The notes: generated from the sequence alone by a model not told the origin. Shown: positions 16,082 to 24,530, counted from the stretch's first letter. The stretch is DNA of 30,448 bases from Actinomycetes bacterium (GCA_021816565.1 JAKAXN010000006.1:1-30448); one strand, 5' to 3'. Program-made: numbers and translations.

Positions 16082-17074
16082 TCAGGGCGCCAGGCGGTCC
16101 AGGACGGCTTCAGCGGCGGCCCAGCCCGATCTGACCGCTCCCTCAACCTTGGCTTCACCGAAGGCGTCACCGGCGCACACCAGGGGCCGGCCGCCGTCGA
16201 CGGCCACCAGGCACCGCTCGTCGTGGGACACCGAGGGAGTGGCGTATCGCCACCTGGCGAGCTGGCGCTCCAGGACCGGCGCCGGGCCGATGAGCGGCCG
16301 GGCCGCCGCCTCGAGGGACTCCAGGATGGCCTCCACGGGTCCGTCCCAACCGTCGGCCGCGGCCCCGCCGGAGGCGTGGACCGTCACGGCCGGCACCGGC
16401 GAGATGCCCTTGGCCTGGTTGTCGCCGATCCATGTCAGGGTACCCCCGTCCACCTGCACCCCCCCGGGGTGGGGGAGAGCCGATGGTTCGGCCAGGACCA
16501 GGAGCCCGGCCAGGGTGGGCTCATAGCGGATGGCCCCGAGCGCCCGCCGGGCCCGGGTGTCGGTCACCGCCGGGCCCAGCATCTCCAGGGTCTGGGGGAC
16601 CGGCGCGGTGGCTATGACGGCGTCGGCCCGCAGGGGGTCACCGCCCGGGCCGCTCACGGGTCGGCCGCCCTCCACGGTGGCCACCCAGCGTCCGTCGGGA
16701 GCCGCCGCCACCGACTCGACCCGGGTGGAGGTCCGCACGTCCAGCCCGGCGGCCAGGTCCTTGGCCAGGTCGGTCATGCCGGAGGCGCCCACGAAGCGGG
16801 GATGGCCGTCGGCCGGCCGGCGGAAGCCCCGGCACCACTCCCGGGCCACGCCCTGTTCCAGCCAGCCCCGGGTCAGCCCGCTGAACTCCTCCGAGCGGGA
16901 GGTGAAGAACTGGGCGCCGTGGTCCAGGCGGGCCGCCCCGATCCGGCGGGTCGCCAGGCGGCCACCGACGCCCCGGCCCTTGTCCAGCACCGTCACCCCG
17001 ACGCCGGCTGCCGCCAGCCGGCGCGCGGCGCTCAGCCCGGCCGCTCCTGCTCCTATGACCACCACGGTCCGCAT
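16082..17074 (-). CDS. Renalase-like NAD(P)/FAD-dependent oxidoreductase
   Basis: This 330-residue flavoprotein starts VVVIGAGAAGLSAARRL (G8, G10, G13), followed by VLDKGRGVGGRLATRR and RLDHGAQFFTSRS, the signature of bacterial renalases and related amine-oxidase-fold proteins. The C-terminal flavin segment is PLVCAGDAFGEAKVEGAVRS. Bacterial renalases re-oxidise wrong isomers of dihydronicotinamide; whether this one does cannot be seen. The ATG start at 17074 is clear. The gene lies 20 bp after the helicase stop and 5 bp before the methyltransferase, so helicase, flavoprotein and methyltransferase may share a transcript. Confidence 0.87.
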   Translation of the reverse strand: MRTVVVIGAGAAGLSAARRLAAAGVGVTVLDKGRGVGGRLATRRIGAARLDHGAQFFTSRSEEFSGLTRGWLEQGVAREWCRGFRRPADGHPRFVGASGMTDLAKDLAAGLDVRTSTRVESVAAAPDGRWVATVEGGRPVSGPGGDPLRADAVIATAPVPQTLEMLGPAVTDTRARRALGAIRYEPTLAGLLVLAEPSALPHPGGVQVDGGTLTWIGDNQAKGISPVPAVTVHASGGAAADGWDGPVEAILESLEAAARPLIGPAPVLERQLARWRYATPSVSHDERCLVAVDGGRPLVCAGDAFGEAKVEGAVRSGWAAAEAVLDRLAP

Positions 17075-17094
17075 CGGTCGAAGCTACCGGTGCG

Positions 17095-19644
17095 TCAGCG
17101 CCTTGCGAACGCCTCCATCCGGATCACCGCGTCGCCCGCCTCGTCGGAGGCGTCGAGGTCGACGTCGAAAGTCAGCGCCCACTCCGACCAGCCGGCGGGG
17201 TCGTCGATGATCTGGGTCACGGCCCAGCGGCGCCCCCGGTCCTCCACCACGAACCGCTCGGCGGAGCGGGCCTCGGCTCCGATGCCGATGCTCTGGTGCT
17301 CGGCGAAGTAGGCCTCACCGGCCTGGCGCCAGCGCCCGGCGTCCCAGCCGGCCGGGCCGTCGAGAAGCTCCAGCGCCGGGTAGTCCCGCCGGGCCAGCAG
17401 CTCCACCCGGCGGAACGCCGCGTTGCGGACCATGACGGTGAAGGCCCGCCGGTTGGCGCTGAGCGGCGGAGGTGCGGAGTCGGTCACCGGCCGGCCCCGC
17501 TCGGACCGCGACGGCTCCGGCCCGGCCGGGCGGGTCAGGGCCTCCCACTCGTCGATGAGGCTGGAGTCCACCTGGCGGACCACCTCGCCCAGCCATGTGG
17601 TCAGGTCGATCAGCTCGTCGGTCTTGGCGTCCTCGGGGATCGACTGCACCAGGCCCCGGTAGGCGTCCGAGAGGTACCGGAGAAGCAGACCCTCCACCCG
17701 GGCCAGCCCGTAGAGGGCCACGTAGTCGGCGAAGCCCAGGGATCTCTCCCACATGTCGCGGGCCACCGACTTGGGCTTGATGTTGTGGTCGGCCGCCCAG
17801 GGGTGCAGCACCCGGTAGCGGTCGAACAGCTCGTACAGCTCGTCGCCGAGCGGCTTGGGCCAGGTGAGGGTCTCCAGCACGGCCATGCGGTCCTCGTACT
17901 CGACGCCCTCGGCTTTGAGCCGGGCGACGGTCTCGGCCCGCAGGCGGTCGAGCTGGGCGGCCAGGACCGGCCCGGGGTTCTCGAGGGTGGCCTCCACGAT
18001 GCTCATCACGTCGAGGGCCCAGTCCGGCTCGGCCCGGTTCAGCCGGGGCAGGGCGTCCAGCACGAACGGCGACAGCGGCTGGTTCAAGGCGAAGTCCTGC
18101 TGCAGGTCCAGCGTGACCCGCACCCGCCGGCCCGACTCGTCGGGCCGTTCCAGACGCTCCAGCGCCCCGGCGCCGATCAGCGACCGGTACATGGAGATGG
18201 CGGTCCGGATGTGGCGGCGCTGGGCCGGTCGGGGCTCGTGGTTGTCGGTGAGGAGGTGGCGCAGGTCCGCGCAGCCGTCGCCGGGACGGTCGAGGACGCT
18301 GAGCAGCATGGTGTGGGTGACCTTGAAGCTCGAGCCCAGCGGCTCCGGGGGTGCCGCTCTCAGCCGGTTGAAGGTGTCCTCGGTCCATGCCACGAACCCC
18401 CTGGGGGGCTGGGCCCGGACGACCTTCCGGCGCTTCTTGGGGTCCTCTCCCGCCCGGGCCAGGGCCCTCTCGTTCTCGATGACGTGCTCGGGGGCCTGCA
18501 CCACCACCGATCCCTCGGTGTCGTATCCGGCCCGGCCGGCCCGCCCGGCGATCTGGTGGAACTCCCGGGCGGTGAGCCGCCGCGATGTGGTGCCGTCGTA
18601 TTTGGACAATCCGGTGAGCAGCACCGTGCGGATCGGGACGTTGATGCCGACGCCGAGGGTGTCGGTGCCGCAGATCACCTTGAGCAGACCGGCCTGGGCC
18701 AGCCGCTCCACCAGCCGCCGGTAGCGGGGGAGCATCCCGGCGTGGTGCACGCCGATGCCGGCCTTCACGAACCGGGACAGACTCTGGCCGAAGCCGGCGG
18801 AGAAGCGGAAGCCCCGCAGCGACTCGGCGATCAGGTCCCGCTCGGCCCTGGTGGCGACCGGGGTGGAGGTCAGGGCCTGGGCCCGGGCCACCGCGTCCTT
18901 CTGGGTGAAGTGGACCACGTAGACCGGGGCTTTTCCGGCGGCCAGCAGACCCTCGATGGTCTCGTGGAGCGGGGTGCGGGCGTAGGAGTAGTAGAGCGGG
19001 ACGGGCCGGGTGGCCGAGGTGATCACCGCCACCTGTCGGCCGCTGCGCCGGGCCAGGTCCTGCTCGAAGCGACGGGTGTCGCCGAGGGTGGCCGACATCA
19101 GCAGGAACTGGGTCCGGACCATCTCGAGCAGCGGCACCTGCCAGGCCCAGCCCCGGTCCGGGTCGGCGTAGAAGTGGAACTCGTCCATGACCACCTGGTC
19201 GGCCGGCGCCCGGGCGCCGTCGCGCAGGGCCAGGTTGGCCAGGATCTCGGCGGTGGCGCAGATGACCGGAGCGTCGCGGTTGACGGTGGCGTCGCCGGTG
19301 GCCATGCCCACCCGGTCGGCGCCGAGTTCGGTGGCCAGGTCGAAGAACTTCTCGCTGACCAGCGCCTTGATGGGGGCCGTGTACCAGGTCCGGCGGCCCT
19401 CGCAGACTGCTGCGAAGTGGGCGCCGAGGGCGATGAGGCTCTTCCCGGACCCGGTCGGGGTGGTCACGATCACCTGGCTGCCGGACATGGCCTCCAGGAG
19501 GGCCTCCTCCTGGGCCGGGTACAAGGTGATGCCCCGGTCGGCGGCCCAGTCCAGGAACCGCTCCAACGGGGTGTAGCCGGCCAGGTCGGCGGGCGACGAC
19601 GGCAGGTACTCCCCGAGGCGGCGCATCAGACCATGGTGGTCCAC
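17095..19644 (-). CDS. Ski2-like DEAD/DEAH helicase with DUF3516-type C-terminus
   Basis: This 849-residue ATP-dependent helicase has Walker A TTPTGSGKS (61-69), TAPIKALVSEK (Ia), the box VMDEFHFYADPDRG with DEFH at 154-157, LMSATLGD (SAT 184-186), GVHHAGMLPRYR and motif VI HQIAGRAGRAG. The long C-terminal half (GSSFKVTHTMLLSVLDRPGD to ALTFDVDLDASDEAGD) fits the actinobacterial DUF3516 helicases; the tail resembles an SnoaL/NTF2-like fold. A role in RNA or DNA metabolism is likely, exact substrate unknown. GTG at 19644 and ATG at 19626 are both possible starts. It is not HelY/Lhr by length and domain order. Confidence 0.9.
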   Translation of the reverse strand: MDHHGLMRRLGEYLPSSPADLAGYTPLERFLDWAADRGITLYPAQEEALLEAMSGSQVIVTTPTGSGKSLIALGAHFAAVCEGRRTWYTAPIKALVSEKFFDLATELGADRVGMATGDATVNRDAPVICATAEILANLALRDGARAPADQVVMDEFHFYADPDRGWAWQVPLLEMVRTQFLLMSATLGDTRRFEQDLARRSGRQVAVITSATRPVPLYYSYARTPLHETIEGLLAAGKAPVYVVHFTQKDAVARAQALTSTPVATRAERDLIAESLRGFRFSAGFGQSLSRFVKAGIGVHHAGMLPRYRRLVERLAQAGLLKVICGTDTLGVGINVPIRTVLLTGLSKYDGTTSRRLTAREFHQIAGRAGRAGYDTEGSVVVQAPEHVIENERALARAGEDPKKRRKVVRAQPPRGFVAWTEDTFNRLRAAPPEPLGSSFKVTHTMLLSVLDRPGDGCADLRHLLTDNHEPRPAQRRHIRTAISMYRSLIGAGALERLERPDESGRRVRVTLDLQQDFALNQPLSPFVLDALPRLNRAEPDWALDVMSIVEATLENPGPVLAAQLDRLRAETVARLKAEGVEYEDRMAVLETLTWPKPLGDELYELFDRYRVLHPWAADHNIKPKSVARDMWERSLGFADYVALYGLARVEGLLLRYLSDAYRGLVQSIPEDAKTDELIDLTTWLGEVVRQVDSSLIDEWEALTRPAGPEPSRSERGRPVTDSAPPPLSANRRAFTVMVRNAAFRRVELLARRDYPALELLDGPAGWDAGRWRQAGEAYFAEHQSIGIGAEARSAERFVVEDRGRRWAVTQIIDDPAGWSEWALTFDVDLDASDEAGDAVIRMEAFARR

Positions 19645-19701
19645 TCCGGCCCTGAGCCGACAACCGGACCGGTCCGCCGGGGCCGTTCGGTGGGGAGCCG
19701 G

Positions 19702-20115
19702 TCAGCCGGCCGGCGGCTCCTGGCCGAAGAACCGGATGGCCATGCCCCCGCCGGCCTCACCCGCCCGGACGAGGAGGGCGTAGCTCTCCTGCTGGGTGAG
19801 GGCGTCGGGCGGGGTGCAACCGTGGGGGCAGGGCATGGACTGCGTGGCCCCCCACAGCCGGCAGATGGTGGGACGCTCGTCATAGACGCTGCAGCGACCG
19901 TTGCGCAGGGCCGGACAGTAGTAGTCCTCGCCGCGTTCGATGGCCGCCACGGTGTCGACCATGGACGGGATCTCGACGCCCCGGGCCCGTAGCCGGGCGT
20001 CTTCCTCGATGGACATGGCGATGGGTCCGCACGAGTCCTGGCACAGCCCCTTGCACGGGACCTCGGGGATGGAGTCGTACACGTCGGCCAGCGACGGTTC
20101 GCGGTCCCGGGTCAT
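19702..20115 (-). CDS. YkgJ-like Cys-cluster protein
   Basis: This 137-residue protein resembles the YkgJ (CxxxCxxCC) zinc/iron-chelating family. Cysteines are at 21, 25 and 29 (CKGLCQDSC), 67, 75 and 85 (CPALRNGRCSVYDERPTICR), and 96 and 100 (CPHGC). The core RCSVYDERPTICRLWG is typical of the family, whose biochemical role is not known. The open frame extends upstream only as a shadow of the MFS gene. ATG at 20115 is the first sensible start, 38 bp after the MFS stop. It lies 57 bp before the helicase start on the same strand. Confidence 0.85.
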   Translation of the reverse strand: MTRDREPSLADVYDSIPEVPCKGLCQDSCGPIAMSIEEDARLRARGVEIPSMVDTVAAIERGEDYYCPALRNGRCSVYDERPTICRLWGATQSMPCPHGCTPPDALTQQESYALLVRAGEAGGGMAIRFFGQEPPAG

Positions 20116-20153
20116 CCGGTTGAGTAAAGCAGTTCCCTGCGGCCCCGCTCCGG

Positions 20154-21470
20154 TCAGGCCTCGGCCGAGGGCTCCGCCGGCCAGCCGACCCCCTCGGCGA
20201 TCGGCGGCTCGGGGGTGGCCGGGGTGGCGGCCACGACGCCCGGCGGGCGGTCCGGGGCCGGGCCGTCCAGGTCCGCCGGGAACGACCGGCCGACCCGCAG
20301 GGCGGCGACCGCCGCCAGGAGCACCGCCGCAGCGGCGGCGGTCACCAGCCGCAGCCCGGCGCGGTTCGCCAGCGCCCCCTGGGCCAGCGCCCCGACCGGG
20401 TAGAGGATCCCGAGGGCCATCATGTAGATGCCGAGCATGCGGCCCCTCAGCTCGGCCGGGGCGTGGAGCTGCACGACGGTGTTGCAGCCGGCCAGGACCC
20501 CGATGTAGCAGGCCCCGATCAGCAGGATCGCCCCGGCCGCCACCCACAGGTCCGGCGCCCAGGCATAGGCGGTGAGGAACAGGCACAGCCCGACCAGGTC
20601 ACCAGTGAGCACGGCCCGGCGACCGAAGCGCTCCACCAGCGGGGTGATGGCCAGCGCTCCGGTCACCGCGCCGATGCCCTGGGCCGTGACCAGAACGGAG
20701 GTGCCGGTGGCCTTGGAGTGGAACACCTCGAGAGCCACGGCCGGGACCAGGGCGATGAACGGCGAGGCGGTCACCGCCACCACCGAGATGAGCAGGACGG
20801 CGAAACGGGCTCCCGGGTTCCTGGAGGTGGCCCGGACCCCTTCGGCCAGGCGCTGGCCCAGCGACGGTGACTCCGGGCGCTCACCGGGGTCCGGTAGGCG
20901 GACCAGCCGCAGGGCCACCAGGACGGCGACGAAGGACACGGCGTTGATGGCGAACGCCCACTCGTAACCGCCGGCCACGATGGCCAGCCCGGCCAGGGCC
21001 GGGCCGATCACCCGGCCCAGATTGAACTGTGCCGATGACAGAGAGATGGCCGGTCCCAACTCGGCGGCCGGCACCAGGTCGGGCAGCATGGCCTGGTAGG
21101 CCGGGAAGCCGATGGCCGACATGGCCCCGCCCCCGAGGACCAGCAGGGTGACCGCAGCCGGGCTGGCCCGCCCCGTCCCGGCCAGCACCGCCAGAGCCAC
21201 GGCGAAGGCGGTCTCGCCCATCGTGGTGACGAACAGCCAGGACCGGCGGTCCAGCCGGTCGGCCAGTACACCGCCGACCGGTGAGAGAAGGCCGATGGGC
21301 AGGAACCCGGCGGCGGCCACCAGTCCGGTCCAGCCCGGCTGACCGGTCCGGGCCGTCACGAGTACCCCGACCGCCACCGTCTGCATCCACGATCCGACGT
21401 TGGAGAGCAGGGCGGCGGACCAGATGAGGGCGAAGTTGCGGTACCGGAGGGGGGAGATGGCGCTCAGCAC
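20154..21470 (-). CDS. MFS transporter, DHA3/EntS-like exporter
   Basis: This 438-residue transporter has about 12 helices. It begins SPLRYRNFALIWSAALLSNVGSWMQTVAVG, the usual start of the MFS_3 group. GGVLADRLDRRSWLF is the loop 2-3 signature. ERFGRRAVLTGDLVGLCLF and HAPAELRGRMLGIYMMALGI follow in the second half. These proteins export drugs, siderophores or lipids; the substrate here is unknown. The C-terminal ~40 residues are a proline-rich, probably disordered tail. The start is GTG at 21470 without a ribosome site. It is divergent from the CoA-binding protein gene across 105 bp. Confidence 0.88.
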   Translation of the reverse strand: MLSAISPLRYRNFALIWSAALLSNVGSWMQTVAVGVLVTARTGQPGWTGLVAAAGFLPIGLLSPVGGVLADRLDRRSWLFVTTMGETAFAVALAVLAGTGRASPAAVTLLVLGGGAMSAIGFPAYQAMLPDLVPAAELGPAISLSSAQFNLGRVIGPALAGLAIVAGGYEWAFAINAVSFVAVLVALRLVRLPDPGERPESPSLGQRLAEGVRATSRNPGARFAVLLISVVAVTASPFIALVPAVALEVFHSKATGTSVLVTAQGIGAVTGALAITPLVERFGRRAVLTGDLVGLCLFLTAYAWAPDLWVAAGAILLIGACYIGVLAGCNTVVQLHAPAELRGRMLGIYMMALGILYPVGALAQGALANRAGLRLVTAAAAAVLLAAVAALRVGRSFPADLDGPAPDRPPGVVAATPATPEPPIAEGVGWPAEPSAEA

Positions 21471-21504
21471 GGCGGCCGGTCAGCCTAGGCGCCGCCCGGT
21501 CCGG

Positions 21505-21544
21505 ACCGGCCGGGGACCATCGCCCCTGCCGCCACCGGCCGGGG
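21505..21544. repeat. 11-bp direct repeat in a divergent promoter region
   Basis: ACCGGCCGGGG occurs at 21505-21515 and again at 21534-21544 (29-bp period) between the MFS gene and the CoA-binding gene. A GGTCCGGACC palindrome (21499-21508) overlaps the first copy. The repeats could be regulator sites serving both genes, but the sequence is low in complexity for a GC-rich genome. Confidence 0.35.
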
Positions 21545-21562
21545 TGATCAAGAATCGCTGGC

Positions 21563-21570
21563 GGAGGTGA
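21563..21570 (+). promoter_or_regulatory. Perfect Shine-Dalgarno site deciding the CoA-binding gene start
   Basis: GGAGGTGA is fully complementary to the 3' end of 16S rRNA and lies 5 bases before the ATG at 21576. It overlaps the alternative in-frame GTG at 21567, which argues against that earlier start. Confidence 0.75.
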
Positions 21571-21575
21571 TCGAC

Positions 21576-22088
21576 ATGATCGACCCCGCACAGGCCAGGT
21601 CCTTCCTCACCACCGGGAGGGTGGCCGTCATCGGCGCTTCCGACGAGCAGGGCAACTTCGGCCGCACCGTGTGCCAGGCGCTGCGGTCCCACGGATCGGA
21701 GGTGGTGGCGGTGCATCCCGAGGCGACGGGCTCGGCCGGAGCTCCGGCCTACCGGTCGATCGAGGCCGTCCCTCCCCCGATCGACACCGCCGTCGTCATG
21801 GTGCCCGCGACGCTGGCCGCCGGCGTGGTCACCGACTGCATTTCGCTCGGTATCCGCCGGATCTGGCTGTTCAAGGGCATCGGGCCGGGATCGGTGTCGG
21901 AGGAGGCGCTCGACGCCTGCCGCGACGCGGGCGTGGAGGTCGTGGCCGGAGCATGTCCGCTGATGTTCCTGGAACCGGTGGGCGGTGTGCACCGCGTGCA
22001 CCGCTTCGTGCGCCGGGCGCGAGGGGCGGTGGCGGCGGAAGCTGGCACAGCCCGGCGGCGCAGCGGACCCCGGGAACGAAAGGGGTAA
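21576..22088 (+). CDS. CoA-binding domain protein (YccU-like)
   Basis: This 170-residue single Rossmann-type CoA-binding domain is of the CoA_binding_2 type. It shows VAVIGASDEQGNFGRTVCQAL (the nucleotide-binding start), VVAVHPEATGSAGAPAYRSI, IDTAVVMVPATLAAGVVTDC and IWLFKGIGPGSVSEEALDAC, with the typical late segment ACPLMFLEP. These proteins bind CoA; a precise role is not established. The C-terminal 25 residues are Arg/Ala-rich and look like extra unstructured sequence. The ATG at 21576 is chosen from the perfect ribosome site. Confidence 0.87.
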   Translation: MIDPAQARSFLTTGRVAVIGASDEQGNFGRTVCQALRSHGSEVVAVHPEATGSAGAPAYRSIEAVPPPIDTAVVMVPATLAAGVVTDCISLGIRRIWLFKGIGPGSVSEEALDACRDAGVEVVAGACPLMFLEPVGGVHRVHRFVRRARGAVAAEAGTARRRSGPRERKG

Positions 22089-22207
22089 GTCCGAGGCCCG
22101 CTGGAGGCCGAGAACGCCAGAGACGCCCTGCCCTCAAGCTACACCGCCTCTGCCACTACTCGGCGCAGCTTTCTCCGATGTCGCAGTCTCCCGGGCTCCG
22201 GAGCGGC

Positions 22208-22225
22208 TCACAGAACCCTCACATC
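22208..22225. promoter_or_regulatory. PhoP/OmpR-type direct repeat
   Basis: TCACAGA-ACCC-TCACATC is a 7+4+7 direct repeat with 11-bp period, closely matching the actinobacterial PhoP box as known from mycobacteria (TCACAGC-N4-TCACAGC). It lies 72 bp upstream of the secreted-protein ATG and 14 bp upstream of a -35-like CTGACA (22240-22245). The matching -10 is unclear (TATCAC at 22267 is 21 bp away). The rest of the 209-bp gap (22089-22297) shows nothing else I can support. Confidence 0.45.
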
Positions 22226-22297
22226 TCCCGAAAGGCTCCCTGACAGTCGCGGCCGACGCTGGGGGGTATCACATCGAGTCCCCAGGAGGGAGCCCCC

Positions 22298-22783
22298 ATG
22301 CGCATCTTCGATACCACCGGTCGCAAGGTCGCCTTGGCCGCCGTCGCCGGGCTGGTGGCGGCCGGTGCCGGCGGCACCGCTTACGCAGCCACGGGGTCGG
22401 GCGGCCCGGCCTCGCCGCCGGCCGGGTCGACCGGGACTGCCGCCCCGGCGGCCCCGGCCGCCCACGCCCATGGCCGGCACCGGTCGCTGCTGCAGAGATC
22501 CGACCACGCCGCAGTCGAGCTCAAGGTCAAGGGCCAGTGGGTCACCTACACCATCGACCGGGGCCGGGTCACGGCGGTCAGCCCGACCTCCATCACCCTG
22601 GCCCGCCCGGACGGGCAGTCGGTCACCGACAGCATCGATCCTGCCACCCGCTACGGGGGCGTCACCTCCGAGGCGGCCATCCAGCTGGGCCGGCCGGCCG
22701 CGGTGGTGTCGGCCGGGGGAGCCGCCCTGCGCATCCACCAGGGCCCGCCGCCGGCCGGCCAGCCCGCCGCCCCGGCCTCCTGA
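22298..22783 (+). CDS. Small secreted protein of unknown function
   Basis: This 161-residue protein has a clear signal peptide: basic RKVALAA, a hydrophobic core and a likely cut after TAYA (residue 30). A low-complexity Ala/Pro/Gly stretch (31-60) follows, and then one small beta-rich domain (VELKVKGQWVTYTIDRG, VTAVSPTSITLARPDGQS, TSEAAIQLGRPAAVVS). The alternating pattern resembles DUF5666-like extracytoplasmic domains, but I cannot assign a family firmly. AGGAGG (22284-22289) lies 8 bases before the ATG, so the start is secure. It may respond to the OmpR-type site upstream. It has no cysteines and no lipobox. Confidence 0.8.
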   Translation: MRIFDTTGRKVALAAVAGLVAAGAGGTAYAATGSGGPASPPAGSTGTAAPAAPAAHAHGRHRSLLQRSDHAAVELKVKGQWVTYTIDRGRVTAVSPTSITLARPDGQSVTDSIDPATRYGGVTSEAAIQLGRPAAVVSAGGAALRIHQGPPPAGQPAAPAS

Positions 22784-22818
22784 GCGCCACCTGTCCCCTT
22801 TGCCCGTTACGACCGGAA

Positions 22819-22850
22819 CCCCGGCAAAGGGCCGAAGGTCCTTGCCGGGG
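22819..22850. promoter_or_regulatory. Strong hairpin containing a DosR-like palindrome
   Basis: CCCCGGCAA (22819-22827) pairs exactly with TTGCCGGGG (22842-22850), with two more G-C pairs inside and CCGG flanks that also pair. The centre GGGCCGAAGGTCCT (22829-22842) agrees with the DosR/DevR core GGGACTWWAGTCCC at 10 of 14 places. It stands 36 bp after the secreted-protein stop and 79 bp before the CoA-transferase start, so it could be a terminator, an operator, or both. No T-run follows. Confidence 0.45.
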
Positions 22851-22928
22851 CCGGTCTCCGGCCGACAGCATGAGGGCCATGACGTCCGCCCATCCCGACG
22901 GTGACGGCGGCCCGGGCTGGGAGGGCAG

Positions 22929-24509
22929 GTGGGAGTGGCGGGGGACGGTCTGATACTGGACAGCAGGCTGGCCCGTCGGGTCATGTCGGCGGAGGAGGCC
23001 GCCGCGCTCATACCGGACGGGGCGACCATAGGCATGAGCGGTTTCACCGGCTCCGGCCACCCGAAGGCCGTGCCGGCCGCCCTGGCCCAGCGTATAGCCG
23101 ACGCCCGTCGCGAGGGCCGGCCGTTCACCGTCGGGGTGTGGACCGGCGCCTCCACCGGACCCGATCTCGACGGTGCCCTCTCGGCGGTGGACGGCATCGA
23201 CCTGCGTATGCCGTACCAGTCCGATCCGGTGACCAGGGCCAAGATCAACGCCGGGGACATGGACTACGTGGACGTGCACCTGTCCCACGTGGCCCAGATG
23301 GTCTGGGAGGGTTTCTTCGGTCGGCTCGACGCGGCTCTGGTGGAGGTGGCCGGCGTCGCCCCGGACGGCAGCCTCGTCCCCTCGACGTCGGTCGGCAACA
23401 ACAAGACCTGGCTGGACCTGGCCGACCGGGTGATCCTGGAGGTCAACGCCTGGCAGCCGGCCGGTCTCGACGGCCTCCACGACATCTACTACGGAACGGC
23501 CCTTCCCCCGCACCGCCGGCCGGTGGAGATCCTGAGGCCGGCGGACCGGATCGGGGTGCCGCACCTGCGCTGCGATCCGGAGAAGGTGGTGGCCGTGGTG
23601 CTGACCGACAGCCCCGACCGCCACACCGACTTCAAGGCCCCGGACGACTCCTCCGCCCGCATCGCCGGCCACGTCATCGAGTTCCTGGTCCACGAGGTGC
23701 GCCGGGGCCGGTTGCCGAAGTCGCTGCTGCCCATCCAGTCCGGCGTCGGCAACGTCGCCAACGCCGTCCTGTCGGGCCTGGATCACGGCCCGTTCCGCCG
23801 CCTCACGGCCTACACCGAGGTGATCCAGGACGGCATGCTCGAGATGCTGCGCTCCGGGGCTCTCGAGTTCGCCTCGGCCACCTCGCTGTGCCTGAGCGAG
23901 CACGGGCTGGCGGAGTTCCGCTCGAACCTGGACTTCTACCGGCCCCGGATGGTGCTGCGATCCCAGGAGATAAGCAACCACCCGGAGGTGATCCGGAGGC
24001 TGGGGTGCCTGGCCATGAACGGCATGATCGAGGCCGACATCTACGGCAATGTCAACTCCACCCACATCTGCGGATCGCAGATCCAAAACGGCATTGGCGG
24101 GTCCGGGGACTTCGCCCGCAACGCCTTCGTATCCATGTTCCTGACGCCCTCCACGGCGCGCCGTGGCGCCATCTCGTCGATAGTGCCGATGGTGAGCCAC
24201 GTGGACCACACCGAGCACGACGTGCACGTCATCGTCACCGAACAGGGCCTGGCCGACCTCCGGGGCCTGGCCCCCCGCCGGCGGGCCCAGCGGATCATCG
24301 ACTGCTGCGCCCACCCCGACTACCGGCCCCAGCTGCAGGACTACTTCGACCGGGCCCTGGCCGGGGCGCCGGCCCGCCACACCCCCCACCTGCTCGGCGA
24401 GGCGCTGTCGTGGCACAGCCGGTTCCTTCAGACCGGGACCATGCGCCCTGCCGTGGGGGGAAGATCCGGATCGGCGGCCGTGAGCAGCGGTACCCAGCCG
24501 AACGGCTGA
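22929..24509 (+). CDS. Acetyl-CoA hydrolase/transferase family protein (succinyl-CoA:acetate CoA-transferase-like)
   Basis: This protein of about 526 residues would transfer CoA between carboxylic acids, most likely acetate and succinate. The N-terminal VMSAEEAAALIPDGATIGMS and GFTGSGHPKAVP are typical. E297 in AYTEVIQDGMLEML fits the active-site glutamate that forms the glutamyl-CoA intermediate. GVGNVANAV (272-280), GNVNSTH (373-379) and NGIGGSGDFARNA (387-399) are the glycine-rich CoA-binding segments. GGGAGGG lies 3 bases before GTG 22929 and 9 before GTG 22935, so the second GTG may be the real start. The last 25 residues are variable. Convergent with the GMC gene. Confidence 0.9.
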   Translation: MGVAGDGLILDSRLARRVMSAEEAAALIPDGATIGMSGFTGSGHPKAVPAALAQRIADARREGRPFTVGVWTGASTGPDLDGALSAVDGIDLRMPYQSDPVTRAKINAGDMDYVDVHLSHVAQMVWEGFFGRLDAALVEVAGVAPDGSLVPSTSVGNNKTWLDLADRVILEVNAWQPAGLDGLHDIYYGTALPPHRRPVEILRPADRIGVPHLRCDPEKVVAVVLTDSPDRHTDFKAPDDSSARIAGHVIEFLVHEVRRGRLPKSLLPIQSGVGNVANAVLSGLDHGPFRRLTAYTEVIQDGMLEMLRSGALEFASATSLCLSEHGLAEFRSNLDFYRPRMVLRSQEISNHPEVIRRLGCLAMNGMIEADIYGNVNSTHICGSQIQNGIGGSGDFARNAFVSMFLTPSTARRGAISSIVPMVSHVDHTEHDVHVIVTEQGLADLRGLAPRRRAQRIIDCCAHPDYRPQLQDYFDRALAGAPARHTPHLLGEALSWHSRFLQTGTMRPAVGGRSGSAAVSSGTQPNG

Positions 24510-24530
24510 CCGCCGGCCGGACGGCTGACC
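24502..24530. repeat. Short direct repeat at the end of the CoA-transferase gene
   Basis: ACGGCTGACC occurs at 24502-24511 (it includes the stop codon) and 24521-24530. The 48-bp convergent gap contains nothing else distinct apart from a loose CCGGCC/GGCCGG pairing that might help end transcription. Confidence 0.3.

Noticed and set aside
17296..19992. 898-codon open frame on the plus strand opposite the helicase
   Set aside because: Its protein is repetitive Gly/Val/Gln/His-rich text with no motif, and it lies exactly opposite a gene with all helicase motifs. It is a GC-rich shadow.
20116..20586. Upstream extension of the YkgJ-like open frame to 294 codons
   Set aside because: The added part is out-of-frame MFS transporter sequence; the family-like protein starts at the ATG at 20115.
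22131..22168. Minus-strand segment resembling the 5' half of a tRNA-Leu (GCCGAGTAGTGGCAGAG..., GTAGCTTGAGG)
   Set aside because: The anticodon stem does not pair, and no T-loop or matching acceptor 3' strand follows. It is chance similarity or at most an unrecognisable remnant.
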